Source: Triticum aestivum
Taxonomy: Eukaryota > Streptophyta > Magnoliopsida > Poales > Poaceae
DNA: 64,000 nucleotides
Reading direction: 5' to 3'
NCBI RefSeq assembly: GCF_018294505.1
Contig: NC_057795.1
Coordinates: 234,729,035-234,793,034, forward strand
In this document: piece after piece, positions 1 to 11,034 of the stretch
How positions within the stretch are numbered: the stretch's first letter is position 1
Layout: every line of letters starts with the position of its first letter
The notes under the pieces: generated by a model
The model's input: only the letters and a program-made list of their open reading frames with translations
Told to the model about the DNA's origin: nothing
Database searches by the model: none
Translations under genes and position numbers: made by a program

Positions 1-1891
1 GAGAAGAGGAGGAATTCCTCCGCATCAATCCGCAGGGCGGATTTTCTATGAACAATCCTCCAAGCTGGGTAAGCGGACATTCATTTTTGCCTATCCGATC
101 CATACTCCCATAGTCAAGTATCTCATTTTGTGATTTTGGCGCAGGAGCTGCACCGGGCCGTAAAGGATATAAACAGCCCGCCTCCACAACCCAAGGATCC
201 GGAACGGTTCCTCGATCCGACCTCCCAAGAGGATCCAGACATATCAGTGGAGCTGATCGACGGGGTTTTCCATCAACTGAGCATCGATAATGCCTTGGTC
301 GCCATTATGGCCGATTACCCCCGGAATACTTCCCGCCTCGCAGGTGACTGAGACCGAAGTCCCGATACTTTGAAAATGACCCATCCATGCTTGTTTTCGA
401 TCACCGTATAACGATGGTGTTTCGCAGGGGGCGCCCTTGAAGCGGAAGGCCGAGACCGCGGCGGCTGGCCAACAAGGGGCAGCACAGCCCAGCAGGCTAA
501 AAATAAGTGCGGTCTGGATCGAAACTCCAGCACAACGGTATGGCGCATCACCTTACTCCCCGGCTTTATTCCCGGGGGGGCACACTAATGCTAGTCCCCT
601 TTCAGGAAGAAGAGCGCTCGCCGGACTATATTCGGAGAGGTTGCCAATCAGTCCTCCGCTCACCAGGCTCCGAAGCGAGGTCCAGAAGCGGAGGCGAACA
701 TGGGGCGTGCATCGGATGTTCCTGTGACAGAGGATGCCGACAGGTTATCTGCGACCAATTCCGAGGTGGAGAGGCCATGAATCACAGGCGCCGCCGGACA
801 GCTCTTCGTGGCGCGTGTTTCTCCCTAGAGGCATTGGATGCCTTTAATTCGGGAGATGCGCACCTCCGTGCCGCTCAAAATGGTCTAGCCAGAGCCACGG
901 AGCAGTATGTAAAAGACATACGGGTGAGAAGATTTGACAGTTATAAATGCCAGTAGCCCCCGAGACTTGAAAGAGTTAGAATAACTGATTTAAGGATCAT
1001 TTGTTGTGCAGGATCTTACCGAAAGGAATACCCAACTGTCCCAGGAGCTGGAGGAGTGCAAAACCCAACTTGAGGCCGCACTAGCCGCAGCGGGGGAAGC
1101 CAAAGAGGCCCCCTCTGGTAATATATGCTTCAAAAGATAAGTAATTTGTAAAGTGCGGCGTGTGTATAAGTCTGACAATAATATTGCAGATGGCGCCGGG
1201 ATAGATCCGGACAAGCAACAGCTCATGCGCCGGTTAAAGGCCGGCGAGTATGTGCTTACAAGGGAGAGGCAGGAGAAAAATAATCTCCAAGATGCCAACA
1301 CCTAGCTGGGTGAGGAACTAAAGGATGTTCGTGCCCAACTATCTGACTCCGTTAAGGAGAATCAGCGGCTTCGACGCGGCATTTTTAGTAAGTGCTTGAA
1401 CGAACTTTGAAAAAGAGTTTGGCGAGGAAGTCGTCTAACAGAGTTATGTCTGTAGGTATGCTCATGGGCTGTCCTTCAGAGGAGATGCCCGGTTCTATGG
1501 GTGACCTTCTTCCCGAGCTCTTGCAACTGCACAAACGAGTTTGGCAGGTGATGAAAGGCGTCGCCCAGCAATTGTGGCCATCTGTCTCCCTGCCCGAAGG
1601 CCTTGGAGAGCTTGCATAGAGGCTTCAGGGAGCACGGCAGCGCTTCCGCTTATGGAAGATATCGGCCTGCCGTCAGGGCGCTAGGGAGGCCTGGGCCATG
1701 GTGAGACGCGGTGCACGAAGGCTGACCCAAATCACATGGCCGAGGTCAGACCTGTGGGGCCCGATGGGAAGGATATCCCTATGAGCTTAGTGTACGACCA
1801 AGTAGAATTGGCCGCAAAGTATTCCCAGCAGGACTGTAAACTACACAGCCTGCTGGATGGCATTAAAGAGGAATATGCCCAGTCAAGTTGA
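1..1891 (+). pseudogene. Antisense, intron-containing coiled-coil accessory ORF of the Fatima-like element (C-terminal part)
   Basis: Reading frames run on the plus strand, opposite to gag-pol, and end at TGA 1889-1891. Exon-like blocks are joined by GT-AG gaps of ordinary plant-intron size: 69-144, 344-427, 924-1011, 1118-1189 and 1388-1455. Frame is kept across 69-144, 924-1011, 1118-1189 and 1388-1455. The block at 1012-1117 begins DLTERNTQLSQELEECK and with the next block forms a charged heptad-rich coiled coil. The C-terminal block (about 1456-1891) contains LVYDQVELAAKYSQQDCKL, a sequence type I recognise from plant proteins annotated as putative gypsy-type transposon protein. Damage: in-frame TAG near 1303 and at 1617, a frame slip near 428 and another near 1700. 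The N-terminus lies left of the window. The role in the element is unknown. Confidence 0.7.
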
Positions 1892-2694
1892 CTATGTAAT
1901 TTAAGATGACATGTAAAATGCCTTCTAGCCGGATTGTAGATCGTTTGTCATAGCGGACCTTTTCGCTTCAACCTCGGGACCCAATAGTCTGGAGTGTGTC
2001 CGAATACCCTCGCGGTTATATAAGAACCGGGGCATGCATGGAGATCAGGCGTAGGGGTCATTAGTGCTTTATCAGACAAGTGCCCAACTAGTTATGTTAT
2101 ATTACATGGTCAGTAAGAAACATCTTCCAGGGAGAATAGTTCTGTTAGGGGTTCCTTTCCCTGGGAGGCATGCTCTAAAGTGCATGTCCGGACTGCGAAA
2201 AAAAGCAGAAAAGCATCTAGGGGCAGATGAATAAATAGGTAGGAAATTGTCTTTTAGTTCACCGACCGAATATTCCCTTAAGAACGCTAGCTTTCGGCTT
2301 CACCCAGTCTGAGGTACACATCCGGCTGACCCGGCAGTAACAATCGCAGAGGTGCTCCCTTTACCGCCTAGCCGAACAGAACGTAGGGGTAAGCACAGGA
2401 GCCAGGCAACCCAGCTTGGCCAAAGCTTAAGTCATATCGATGCATATAATGGCGAATAAAAGGTACATGCGGAAGTGTGACACATGTGTTGGGCATGAAG
2501 CCCGTACAAATAAGCTTCTGTTAAAGAAGCCCCCAGGTATAATGAGCACGGACAGTGCGTCAAGTGTGTGCAAACAATGCACGAACAAGCTTTCAAAGGC
2601 TGTAATAGGAAAAAAGGGGGGAGAAGGAGAGAAACAAAAGACAGCTAATATGTAAAATATAGACGGAGGAAGGAGACGAACTCAGAATCCGGCG
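1892..2694. other. Non-coding spacer between the antisense ORF and pol
   Basis: About 800 bases with no convincing coding frame. It holds the shared 3' flank of two convergent units, pol ending at 2695 on minus and the accessory ORF ending at 1891 on plus. An open stretch at 2440-2655 (+) has no recognisable domain and I do not call it a gene. Confidence 0.5.
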
Positions 2695-4082
2695 CTAGGC
2701 GTAGAATCTTCGGAGACGGGTTGCGTTCCATGGGTTCGGCTCGAGTCGGTTATCCGATGCATCTCGCAGATGGTATGCTCCACCGGTCAGGACTTGGTCA
2801 ATGATAAAGGGACCTTCCCATTTGGGCTTGAGTTTGTCCTTTTTCTTGTCCGGCAAGCATAGAACTAACTTGCCAACGTTGTAAGTTTTGGCACGTACTT
2901 CTCTGCTTTGATATCTTCGAGCTTGCTGTTGATAGAATGCGGAACGGGCTTTTGCCACGTCACGCTCCTCCTCCAATGCGTCCAAACTGTCCTGCCGATC
3001 GAGCTCAGCTTCTCTTTCTTCGTACATGCACACGCGAGGTGAGTCATGAATTATGTCACAGGGCAGAACTGGCTCTGCGCCGTATACCATAAAGAATGGT
3101 GTAAATCCGGTCGTGCGATTTGGAGTGGTCCGCAGCCCCTAGAGTACGAAGTCTAGCTCCTCTACCCAGTGCGTGTTAGATTCCTTAGGGACCGCACTAA
3201 TAGGGGTTTGATGCCGCTCGTGATTAGAACATTTGCTCGCTCGACTTGACCATTAGTTTGAGGGTGATAGGCTGAAGCATAGTCGAGTTTGATGCCCATG
3301 TTTTTGCACCAGAGTTTAACCTCGTCGGCCGTAAAGTTCGTGCCGTTGTCAGTGATGATGCTATGGGGGACGCCGTAACAGTGTATGACCCCTGATATGA
3401 ATTCTATCACCGGTCCGGATTTGGCCGTCTTGACAGGCTTGGCCTCTATCCATTTGGTGAACATATCCACCATGACCAGTAGGTATCTTTGCTTGTGGGT
3501 TCCTCCTTTAAGGGGTCCAACCATGTCAAGCCCCCAGACCGCGAAGGGCTAGGTTATGGGTATAGTTTTGAGGGCGGTGGGTGGCATGTGGCTTTGATTA
3601 GCAAAGAGCTGGCAATCGACGCATCGTTGGACTAAGTCCTGAGCGTCTGCCCGGGCCGTTGGCCAATAAAATCCTGTACGGAAGGCCTTGCCTACAAGGG
3701 CCCAGGCTGCGGCGTGGTGCCCGCCGAGTCCGGCTTGAATTTCAGCCAGAAGGTTCCGCCCTTCCTCTTCAGAGATACACCTTTGAAGGACTCCGGTTGT
3801 GCTTTTCTTGTAAAGCTCTCCCTCATGGACCTTATAGGCTTTAGATCACCGCACTATGCAGCGGGCCTCGTTTTGGTCCTCAGGAAGTTCCTGCCTGGTT
3901 AGGTAGGCTAGGAATGGTTCCGTCCATGGGGCAATGACTGCCATTATTACGTGGGCTGAGGATGTTACTTCATTGGCAGAACCGCCGATTGTGTCAGAAT
4001 GTTCGGTGTCGGGCAGTGCGGTTGGGTCCGGGTTATTATTTCCGGATTCCCCCTCCCATACTACGGGTGGCTTGAACAACCT
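2695..4082 (-). pseudogene. Ty3/Gypsy integrase region of pol (Fatima-like)
   Basis: Integrase joins the reverse-transcribed element to host DNA. On the minus strand the zinc-binding N-terminal part shows GGHHAAA (near 3710) and a CVDCQ pair (near 3620). The catalytic core follows with VDMFTKWIEAKP (first Asp), TDNGTNF (second Asp) and QVERAN (Glu), so the DDE triad can still be read at about 3495-3230. The C-terminal part (3090-2695) has the usual chromodomain-free ending KLKPKWEGPFIIDQVL. Stops near 3850 and 3550 and a frame break near 3165-3090 inactivate it. It continues directly from RNase H as part of one polyprotein. Confidence 0.85.
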
Positions 4083-4084
4083 CT

Positions 4085-5078
4085 CTAGGAAGATGTTGTC
4101 AGGGACGACATCGTGGTTTGCGCCAATGCGTGCAATACTTCTGCTGCCTGATTGTTATCCCGGGCTATATGGTGAAATTCGAGCCCCTCAAACCGAGCTG
4201 ACATTTTGAGGACGGCGTTACGATAAGCTGCCATTTTCGGATCCTTGGCATCGAAGTCTCCATTTATTTGGGATATCTCGAGGTTCGAATCCTCGCACAC
4301 CTCTAGGTGTTGAATGCCCATGGAGACTGCCATCCGGAGGCCATGTAGAAGGGCCTCGTATTTTGCTGCATTGTTGGAGTCCGTATACATTATCTGGAGT
4401 ACGTATTGAACCATATCTCCGGTTGGGGACGTCAGGACGACGCCAGCCCCCAGACCAGCCAACATTTTGGAGCCGTCGAAGTGCATGATCCAGTTGGAAT
4501 ATGCGCCGTACTCTTTAGGGAGTTCGGCTTCAGTCCATTCGGCGATGAAGTCGGCCAAAACTTGCGACTTAATAGCTCGCCGTGGCTTATAGGTTATGTC
4601 GAACGGGAGGAGCTCAATGGCCCATTTGGCAATCCGGCCCGTCCCGTCGCGGTTGTTTATAATGTCATTAAGAGGTACTTCAGAGGCTACTGTTATCGAA
4701 CACTCTTGAAAGTAGTGTCGCAGCTTTCGGGATGCCATGAACACCGTGTACGCTTCTGATAATGCGGGTACCATGACGGGACGGGCCGGATTGCCAAATG
4801 GGCCATTGAGCTCCTCCCGTTCGAACACTCTTTTGATAATGCGGGTACCATGACTTGCATGGAGTCAGGACAGTGGACACGTAGTAAACCGGTTTTTGAA
4901 GGGGGAACTTGTGTCCGTCCGTTTCTCGTTCGACAACGAGCACCGCGCTCACCACTTGATGATTTGCCGCGATATATAATATCATTAGTTCGCCTATGTT
5001 GGCGTGGCCAGGACCAGTTTTGTTGCCAATATGGCTTTTATTTCTTCGAGTACGGTCGTGGTGGCATCCATCCACTCG
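4085..5078 (-). pseudogene. RNase H domains of pol (Fatima-like)
   Basis: This stretch covers the RT-associated RNase H (5075-about 4830; ILYIAANHQVVSAVLVVERE) and a plant-type RNase H (4500-4100; IMHFDGSK, NAAKYEALLHGLRMA, HIARDNNQAAEVL). RNase H degrades the RNA strand during reverse transcription. The first catalytic Asp (FDGS) is present. The usual Glu block reads NAAKYEALL instead of the common AAEYEALL form, and the final Asp position appears as AAEVL rather than AADVL, so catalysis is probably lost. The two halves are separated by frameshifts and by a 77-base templated insertion (see 4599-4854). Confidence 0.8.
4599..4854. repeat. Perfect 50-bp inverted repeat with a flanking 21-bp direct duplication inside the RNase H region
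   Basis: Bases 4599-4648 are the exact reverse complement of 4775-4824. The second copy lies between two identical 21-base direct repeats, 4757-4777 and 4834-4854 (core GATAATGCGGGTACCATGAC). This looks like a local templated insertion: a piece of nearby pol copied in inverted orientation and inserted with duplication of the target. It breaks the RNase H frame. Confidence 0.9.
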
Positions 5079-5092
5079 AAGTGTTCAGTGCG

Positions 5093-5986
5093 TCATAGGA
5101 GGCGATAAAGGGGTAATGCCTTTTCTCCTAAACGGGAGATAAAGCGGCTTAAAGCCGCCACGCATCCCATCAATTTTTGTATTTGTTTGAGGTCCTTTGG
5201 GATATCCAATTGTGACAGAGATCGGATCTTGGCTGGGTTTGCTTCAATTCCTCTACCGGATACAAGGAAGCCCAAGAGCTTTCCGGCTGGTACGCCGAAA
5301 ACACATTTTTTCGGGTTAAGCTTGATGTCATATGTTCGAAGATTATCGAATGTGAGCCTCATGTCATCTACTAGAGTTTCGACGTGCTTGGTTTTGACGA
5401 CCACATCTTCTACGTATGCCTCCACTATTTTGCCAATCTGGTTTGCCAGACATGTCTGAATCATGCGCTGATATGTTGCGCCAGCATTTTTGAGCCCAAA
5501 GGGCATTGTGTTGAAGCAGAATGGGCCGTATGGGGTGATGAATGCTATTGCGGCCTGGTCGGGCTCTGGCATCTTAATTTGGTGGTAGCCGGAGTATGCG
5601 TTGAGGAAACACAATGAATCGTGTCCTGCGGTAGCGTCGATAATTTGATCAATGCGGGGGAGGGGGAAGGGATCCTTTGGCAAGCCTTGTTGAGGTCTTT
5701 AAAATCGACGCATAAGCGCCATGATTTGTCCTTCTTTGGTACCATCACCAGGTTTGCTAGCCAGTCCGGATGTTTTATATCTCTGATGAATCCGGCCTCC
5801 AATAATTTGGCTAGTTCCTCTCCCATGGCCTGTCTCTTGGGTTCGGAGAAACTCTGAAGAGCCTGTTTGACTGGCTTGAATCCTTTTATGATGTTTAGGC
5901 TGTGCTCGGCTAGCCGGCATGGGATTCCTGGCATGTCTGAAGGGTGCCAGGCAAAGATGTCCCAATTTTCGTGTAGGAATTCTCAT
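5093..5986 (-). pseudogene. Reverse transcriptase of pol (Fatima-like), catalytic motif altered
   Basis: RT copies the genomic RNA into DNA. Readable blocks on minus: LEAGFIRDIKHPDWLANLVM (near 5800), KKDKSWRLCVDFKDLNKAC, FPLPRIDQIIDATAGHDSL, FLNAYSGYHQIKM, PYGPFCFNTMPFGLKNAGAT, then YVEDVVVKT near 5420-5395. The last should be YVDD in Ty3/Gypsy RTs; here the first catalytic Asp is Glu. The thumb continues with LNPKKCVFGVPAGKLLGFLVS and ends near 5093. There is a frameshift near 5680. The upstream part meets the protease near 5986. Confidence 0.9.
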
Positions 5987-6624
5987 TGTGCGGTGTCTAC
6001 ATAAGGGTTTAATTGTGCCCCAATGGACGCCGTTTTTGTAGGGTCCATTGGATGGACTTGGAATTTCATTATTTCATCCGCTGGTTTAAAGGAGGTGGAC
6101 TTGGATCTCTTATCGAGTATCACATCGTCCCTATTCATCGTGGAGTGCGGCGTAGTGAGTTCCTCGGCCGCTAGGGCTTCGGATAGTGCCTCCAGGGCCA
6201 GTGCGGCTATCTTGTTTTTGGCACGGAGTGCTATGTCCGAGTCACTAGCAAGAGTGATGATTCCGTTGGGCCCGAGCATTTTGAGCTTCATGTACCCGTA
6301 ATGGGGTATAGCTTGAAAAAATGTGAACACCTCTCGCCCTAATAGAGCGTGATATCCGCTGCTGAACGGGGCCACTTGGAACGTGACCTCCTCGGTCCTG
6401 TAATTATCCGGCGTGCCGAACACCACATCCAGTGTGATTTTTCCTGTACAGCATGCTTCCCGACTGGGGATTATTCCTCTAAAGGTTGTGCTTCTTCGCT
6501 CAATGCGGCTCCAGTCTATTTCCATTTTTCGGAGGGTTTCCTCGTAAATGAGGTTCAGTCTGCTGCCACCGTCCATGAGTACCTTGGAAAGGCGAAAGCC
6601 GTCCACTATTGGACTGAGGACCAA
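5983..6624 (-). pseudogene. Retropepsin-like aspartic protease region (Fatima-like)
   Basis: An uninterrupted 213-codon block. The active site appears as LMDGGSRLNLIY, the DGGS form common in plant Gypsy elements, followed by FRGIIPSREA, ITLDVVFGT and YHALLGREVFTFFQAIPHYGY, the usual second half of the fold. The enzyme would cut the Gag-Pol polyprotein. The C-terminal stretch is a low-complexity linker to RT rich in Ala and Ser. Probably translated originally as part of one polyprotein with gag and RT. Confidence 0.85.
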
Positions 6625-6744
6625 TGCGGCTGGTGCTCGGGCTGTTCAGAATTTAGGTTCACCACTGGCATTAAAGGTAATAGCCGTGTCACTCCATGGG
6701 TTTAGTGTTACTACTTGGTAGACTTCGGCAAGGCTGCGGAGTGT

Positions 6745-7875
6745 TCATTTCCGCATATTATTTGATGCGAAAGTCTCGAAGACTGTTAATACCGTACTGG
6801 TATCCTTGGACTGGTATTCTGGAGTTAGAAGCTCTTCGCCACTTTTGGCCACCTGCCGTAGTATCCAACATGCTCTAAGGCTGTGAGTTGGAGTGCCACC
6901 CTCTGTACTATGAATTTTGCAGGGTCCATTGAGCCATCCTTCCAGTGTGGTTCCATGCCCTATAGGGGGTTTTTGCTTTTTGGTGTTTAACCTAGGTGCC
7001 TGGCGATAGTGCACCCTTTTATTTCGGACTGGGGTTGTATTCAGGGCCGGATTGTCCCAAAAATTGATTTCAGTTTTCCAGGCGCTTTCCATCGCATAGT
7101 ACTTTCGTACTGTGGATGCTAAGTCAACGAAGTGTGTAATTTCATGACGACTTACGGCGTTGAGGATTCCTTTGTCCGTGCAATTAATGCAGAAGAATGA
7201 AATTGCGTCCTCCTCACGGCAGTCCTTTATCCTGTTCATAACCAGGAGGAATCTGGCCCAGTAATGGTGTACTGTTTCTACGGGCTCTTGACGGATTTGG
7301 GATAGATCGCTAATGTTTGGGTGGGCGGGTGCAATTAAGTTCGGAACCCCGTCAACTTTAAAACTCAGGGGCCAAGTAGTTTCCGAACTCGGAAGCTTGG
7401 GTTCTTGGATGTTGTCCAATGAGTCTAGCCCGCTGCCTGACTTTAGGTTCAGGGCTTGAGTAACATCCTCTCCTCCGCGGGAATCCGGCATGGAGGGATC
7501 GGGAATCCGGACATAGCTAGTCCTTATGATAGAAGAACGGTCGCCGTATTGTTCCTCTACCACAGTATCGTGGTGGGTAACCTGGGGAGAGTTAATCTCT
7601 CTCAGATCGGGTTTAGGCCCAACCTGATCGTAGTCTGTAGCGACTCCCAGGGCGGCGATGCAATCCAAGAGCTTGTTTAAGTAAGAGAGCTCCATCGGAT
7701 CCAACTGCTCGGCAAGTTCCATGCCAACGTGAAGACTGCTTTCGATGATCCGAGAAGTCATCGTCGGCGTGGCGGTCGGACAGGCGGTGATAAGGAAATC
7801 GCCCAGCTGGAGAGTTTGGCCAATAGCCAAAGCTCCTTTAGCAACAGTGCCGTCTTTAAATACGGGATGAGGCAT
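6745..7875 (-). pseudogene. gag capsid/nucleocapsid-like protein (Fatima-like)
   Basis: Open from the first ATG after the PBS (7875) to a stop at 6745, about 376 codons. The capsid-like part shows LSQIRQEPVETVHHYWARFL and SFFCINCTDKGILNAVSRHE, typical of plant Retrotrans_gag domains. Near the C-terminus, GPCKIHSTEGGTPTHSLRAC gives a C-x2-H...H...C pattern in place of a classical CCHC knuckle. The open frame also extends upstream into the LTR, but the ATG at 7875 lies beyond the PBS and is the better start. Although open, it looks shorter than expected for the family because usual spacer segments seem missing. Confidence 0.75.
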
Positions 7876-7903
7876 CCTTCCTGATAGCGACGGCACAGAG
7901 GAA

Positions 7904-7922
7904 CTCTCAATGAAAGCACCAA
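7904..7922 (-). promoter_or_regulatory. Primer-binding site of the Fatima-like element
   Basis: The minus strand reads TTGGTGCTTTCATTGAGAG directly after the LTR end ...GACACCGACA. This sequence type follows the 5' LTR in several Triticeae Gypsy families and is where a host tRNA would prime minus-strand synthesis. Confidence 0.8.
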
Positions 7923-8395
7923 TGTCGGTGTCAAAACTGGCGGATCTCGGGTAGGGTGTCCCGAACTGTGCGTCTAGGCGGATGGTAACAGGAGACAAGG
8001 GACACGATGTTTTTACCCAGGTTCGGGCCCTCTCGATGGAGGTAAAACCCTACTCCTGCTTGATTGATATTGATGATATGGGTAGTACAAGAGTAGATCT
8101 ACCACGAGATCAGAGAGGCTAAACCCTAGAAGCTAGCCTATGGTATGATTGTTGTTCTCTCTACGGACTAAAACCCTCCGGCTTATATAAGCGCCGAAGA
8201 GGGTTAGGGTTACACAGAGTCGGTTACAATGGTAGGAGATCTACATATCCGTATCGCCAAGCTTGCCTTCCATGCCAAGGAAAGTCCCATCCGGACACAG
8301 GACGGAGTCTTCAATCTTGTATCTTCATAGTCCAGGAGTCCGGCCAAAGGTGATAGTTCGCCTATCCGGACAACCCCTAATCCGGGACTCCCTCA
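7923..8395 (-). repeat. 5' LTR of the Fatima-like element (473 bp)
   Basis: On minus it begins TGAGGGAGTCCCGGATTAGG at 8395 and ends ...TTTTGACACCGACA at 7923, immediately before the PBS. It carries a TATA-like box and the CCACGATGTTTTTACCC-type U5 region. The matching 3' LTR would lie left of the window. Confidence 0.85.
8183..8190 (-). promoter_or_regulatory. LTR TATA box (Fatima-like)
   Basis: GGCTTATATAAGC in the U3/R part of the LTR, about 205 bases after the LTR start, reads as a TATA box driving minus-strand transcription. Confidence 0.6.
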
Positions 8396-9918
8396 CCCCT
8401 CGTCTTCTTGATCTATCAAGATGTCAAGGTAGTAGATGAGTTTTGTCAGCACGATGGTGTTGTGATGGTGATGGTGAAGTCATCCTCACAGGGCTTCGCC
8501 TAAGCACCATGAGAATACGACCGGGGGTGTAAACTGTGGAGGGGAGCGCCGCACATGGCTAGGCAATTGTATGGTGTGTGCTAGGGGCGCCCCACACATA
8601 TATATAGGTGGGAGGGGGAGGGGAGAGGCCAGGATGCACCCCAAGTAGGACTGAATCCTACTTGGGCTCCTCCCAAGCTGCGAGCCCCCCTGCCATATAT
8701 ATCGGAGGGGGAAGGAAAGAGGGGGCAGGGGGAATCATATTCCCTTTTTTTCCTTGCCTCCTCCCCCTTTCCTTCTCCACCTTGGCCGACCCATATGGGA
8801 AGCGCACCAGCGCCTTATGGCTGCTGTGTTTCCCCTCTTGGCCCATAAGGCCCATATATTTTGCCGGGGGTGCCCGGAACCCCTTCCGGTGACCCGATAT
8901 GTACCCGGTACCCTCCGGAACACTTCTGGTGTCCGAATACTATCGTCATATATATATCAATCTTTACCTCTCGACCATTTTGAGACTCCTCGTCATGTCT
9001 GTGATCTCATCCGGGACTATGAACAACGTTCGGTCACCAAATCACATAACTCATATAATATAATATCGTCATCGAATGTTAAGCGTGCGGACCCTATGGG
9101 TTGGAGAACTTTGTAGACATGACCGAGACACCTCTCCGGTCAATAACCAATAGCGGAAGCTAGATGATCATATTGGATCCTACATATTCTAGTAAGATCT
9201 TTATCGGTCGAACCGTTATGAGAACATACGTAATTCCCTTTGTCTACCGGTATGTTACTTGCCCGAGATTCGATCGTCGGTATCTTCATACCTATTTTAA
9301 TCTCATTACCGGCAAGTCTCTTTACTCGTTCCATAATACATCATCTCATGACCAACTCCTTAGTTGTTTGCTTGCAAGCTTATGATGTGTATTACCGTGA
9401 GGGCCCAGAGATACCTCTCAGATACTCTGAGTGACAAATCCGAACTTGATCTATTCCAACTCAACAGACACCTTCGGAGATACCTGTGGATCATCTTTAT
9501 AATCACCCAGTTACGTTGTGATGGTTGATAGCACATAAGGCATTCCTCTAGTATCCAGGAGTTGCATAATCTCATAGTCGAAGGAATATGTATTTGACAT
9601 GAAGAAAGCAATAACAATAAAACTGAACGATCATTATGCTAAGATAACAGATGGGTCTTGTCCATCAAATCATTATCCTAATGATGTGATCCCATTATCA
9701 AAAGACAACTCATGTCCATGGTTAGGAAACCTTAACCATCTTTAATCAATGAGCTAGTCTAGTAGAGGCTTACTAGGGACACTACGTTTGTTTATGTATT
9801 CACACATGTATTAAGGTATCCGATCAATACAATTCTAGCATGAATAATAAACCATTATCATGAACAAGGAAATATAAAATAACAACTTCATTATTGCCTC
9901 TAGGGAATATTTCCTTCA
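8396..9918 (-). repeat. BARE/Angela-like LTR (solo or truncated), minus orientation
   Basis: On minus it starts TGAAGGAAATATTCCCTAGA at 9918 and continues with CAATAATGAAGTTGTTATTT, a beginning typical of BARE/Angela/WIS-type Triticeae LTRs. Further in are the usual CTGTTGAGTTGG, GAGAGGTATCTCTGGGCCC and GACCGGAGAGGTGTCTCGG blocks, a GC-rich stretch and a TATATATA box (8597-8607). The Fatima-like element interrupts it at 8395/8396, so its 3' end, and whether it is solo or part of a complete copy, cannot be seen. The open frames inside (for example 8608-9116) are not genes. Confidence 0.75.
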
Positions 9919-10136
9919 TATTTACCATTACCATTACTTGCTCATTGTAAATTATCTTGCTATCAAACTACTCATTACTGACAATTTCAGTGCTTGCAGA
10001 AGTTACCTTGCTGAAAACCACTTGTCATTTGCTTCTGCTCCTCGTTGGGTTCGACACTCTTACTTATCGAAAGGACTAGATTGATCCCCTATACTTTTGG
10101 GTCATCAAGGCTCTTTTCTGGCGCCGTTGCCGGGGA
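9919..10136 (+). repeat. 3' end of the Gypsy-A 5' LTR plus primer-binding site
   Basis: The LTR ends ...CTTTTGGGTCATCA at 10107, followed by a short gap and TTCTGGCGCCGTTGCCGGGG from 10116. This PBS is intact, unlike the mutated version in element D. The rest of the LTR was displaced by the insertion at 9918/9919. Confidence 0.85.
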
Positions 10137-10213
10137 GCGAAGCGCTCTTGGTAAGTGGAAATTGGTAGGGAAAAAATATTACTACATGCTGAAATTTATT
10201 GTCACTTGTTACT

Positions 10214-11034
10214 ATGGATAACAATCCTTTGAGGGTTTTGTTCGGGGTATCTTCACTTCGACTGGAACCACAATTAGTTGCCCCTCAACCTACTGCACCT
10301 ACTTAAAATATTGGTTATGATATTCCTTCGGGTATGATAGAACAACTGCTAGCTAATCCTTATACAAGAGATGGAACTTAACACCCTGATATGCACTTGA
10401 TATATGTGGATGAAATTTGTGGATTATTTAAGCTTGTAGGTTTATCCGGAGATGAAGCTAAGAAGAACGTTTTCCCTTTATCTTTGAAGGGAAAAGAATT
10501 GACATGGTATAGGCTATGCGATGATATTGGATCTTGGAACTGGAATCGATTGAAATTGGAATTTCACCAAAAAACTTGTCCTATGCATCAGTTCATCGTG
10601 ATCGGAATTACATATATAATTTTTGGCCTCGTGAAGGAGAAAATATTGCTCTAGGTTGGGGGAGGCTTAAGTCAATGTTATATTCATGCCCCAATCATGA
10701 GCTCTCGAGGGAAATTATTATTCAGAACTTTTACGCTCGACTTTCTTGTGATGATTGATCCATGCTCGATACTTCTTGTACTGGTTCTTTTATGAAGAAG
10801 ATTATTGAATTCAAGTGGGATCTTCTAGAAAGAATTAAACACAACTCTGAAGATTGGGAACTCAATGAAGGTAAAGAGCCAGGTATTAAGCTCGAGTTTG
10901 ATTGTGTTAAATCTTTTATGAACACCGATACTTTTCAAAAGTTTAGCACTAAATATGGACTTCACTCTGAGATAGTAGCATCTTTCTCTGAATCATTTGC
11001 TACTCATGTTGATCTCCCTAGAGAAGTGGTTTAA
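10214..11034 (+). pseudogene. gag of Gypsy-A
   Basis: A likely original start is ATG 10214 (MDNNPLRVLFG). The capsid part reads FKLVGLSGDEAKKNVFPLSL and GKELTWYRLCDDIGSWNW, typical of Retrotrans_gag, and then GENIALGWGRLKSMLYSCPN. The matrix-to-spacer region ends with FQKFSTKYGLHSEIVASFSE and DLPREVV. Stops near 10303 and 10379, a frame change near 10580 and a TGA at 10756 break it. Gag would form the virus-like particle in the cytoplasm. Confidence 0.8.

Larger units (their letters stand above)
1..8395 (-). mobile_element. Fatima-like Ty3/Gypsy LTR retrotransposon, minus orientation, 3' LTR outside the window
   Basis: The element reads right to left: LTR (7923-8395), PBS (7904-7922), gag (7875-6745), then protease, RT, RNase H and integrase remnants down to 2695, a non-coding spacer, and an accessory ORF on the opposite strand (1-1891). 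The order AP-RT-RH-IN is that of Ty3/Gypsy. The LTR start TGAGGGAGTCC and end before TTGGTGCTTTCATTGAGAG resemble Triticeae Fatima-type elements; the family name is from recognition, not a search. Many stops and frameshifts show it is dead. The terminal LTR beyond base 1 cannot be seen, so no TSD can be checked; the five bases outside the visible LTR are CCCCT (8396-8400). Confidence 0.85.

Noticed and set aside
2440..2655. Small Lys/Cys-containing ORF
   Set aside because: Short, no domain, lies in the spacer of the Fatima-like element; Cys spacing does not fit a known zinc finger.
5187..5617. Plus-strand open frames across the Fatima-like RT
   Set aside because: They are reverse-strand shadows of RT and show no domain.
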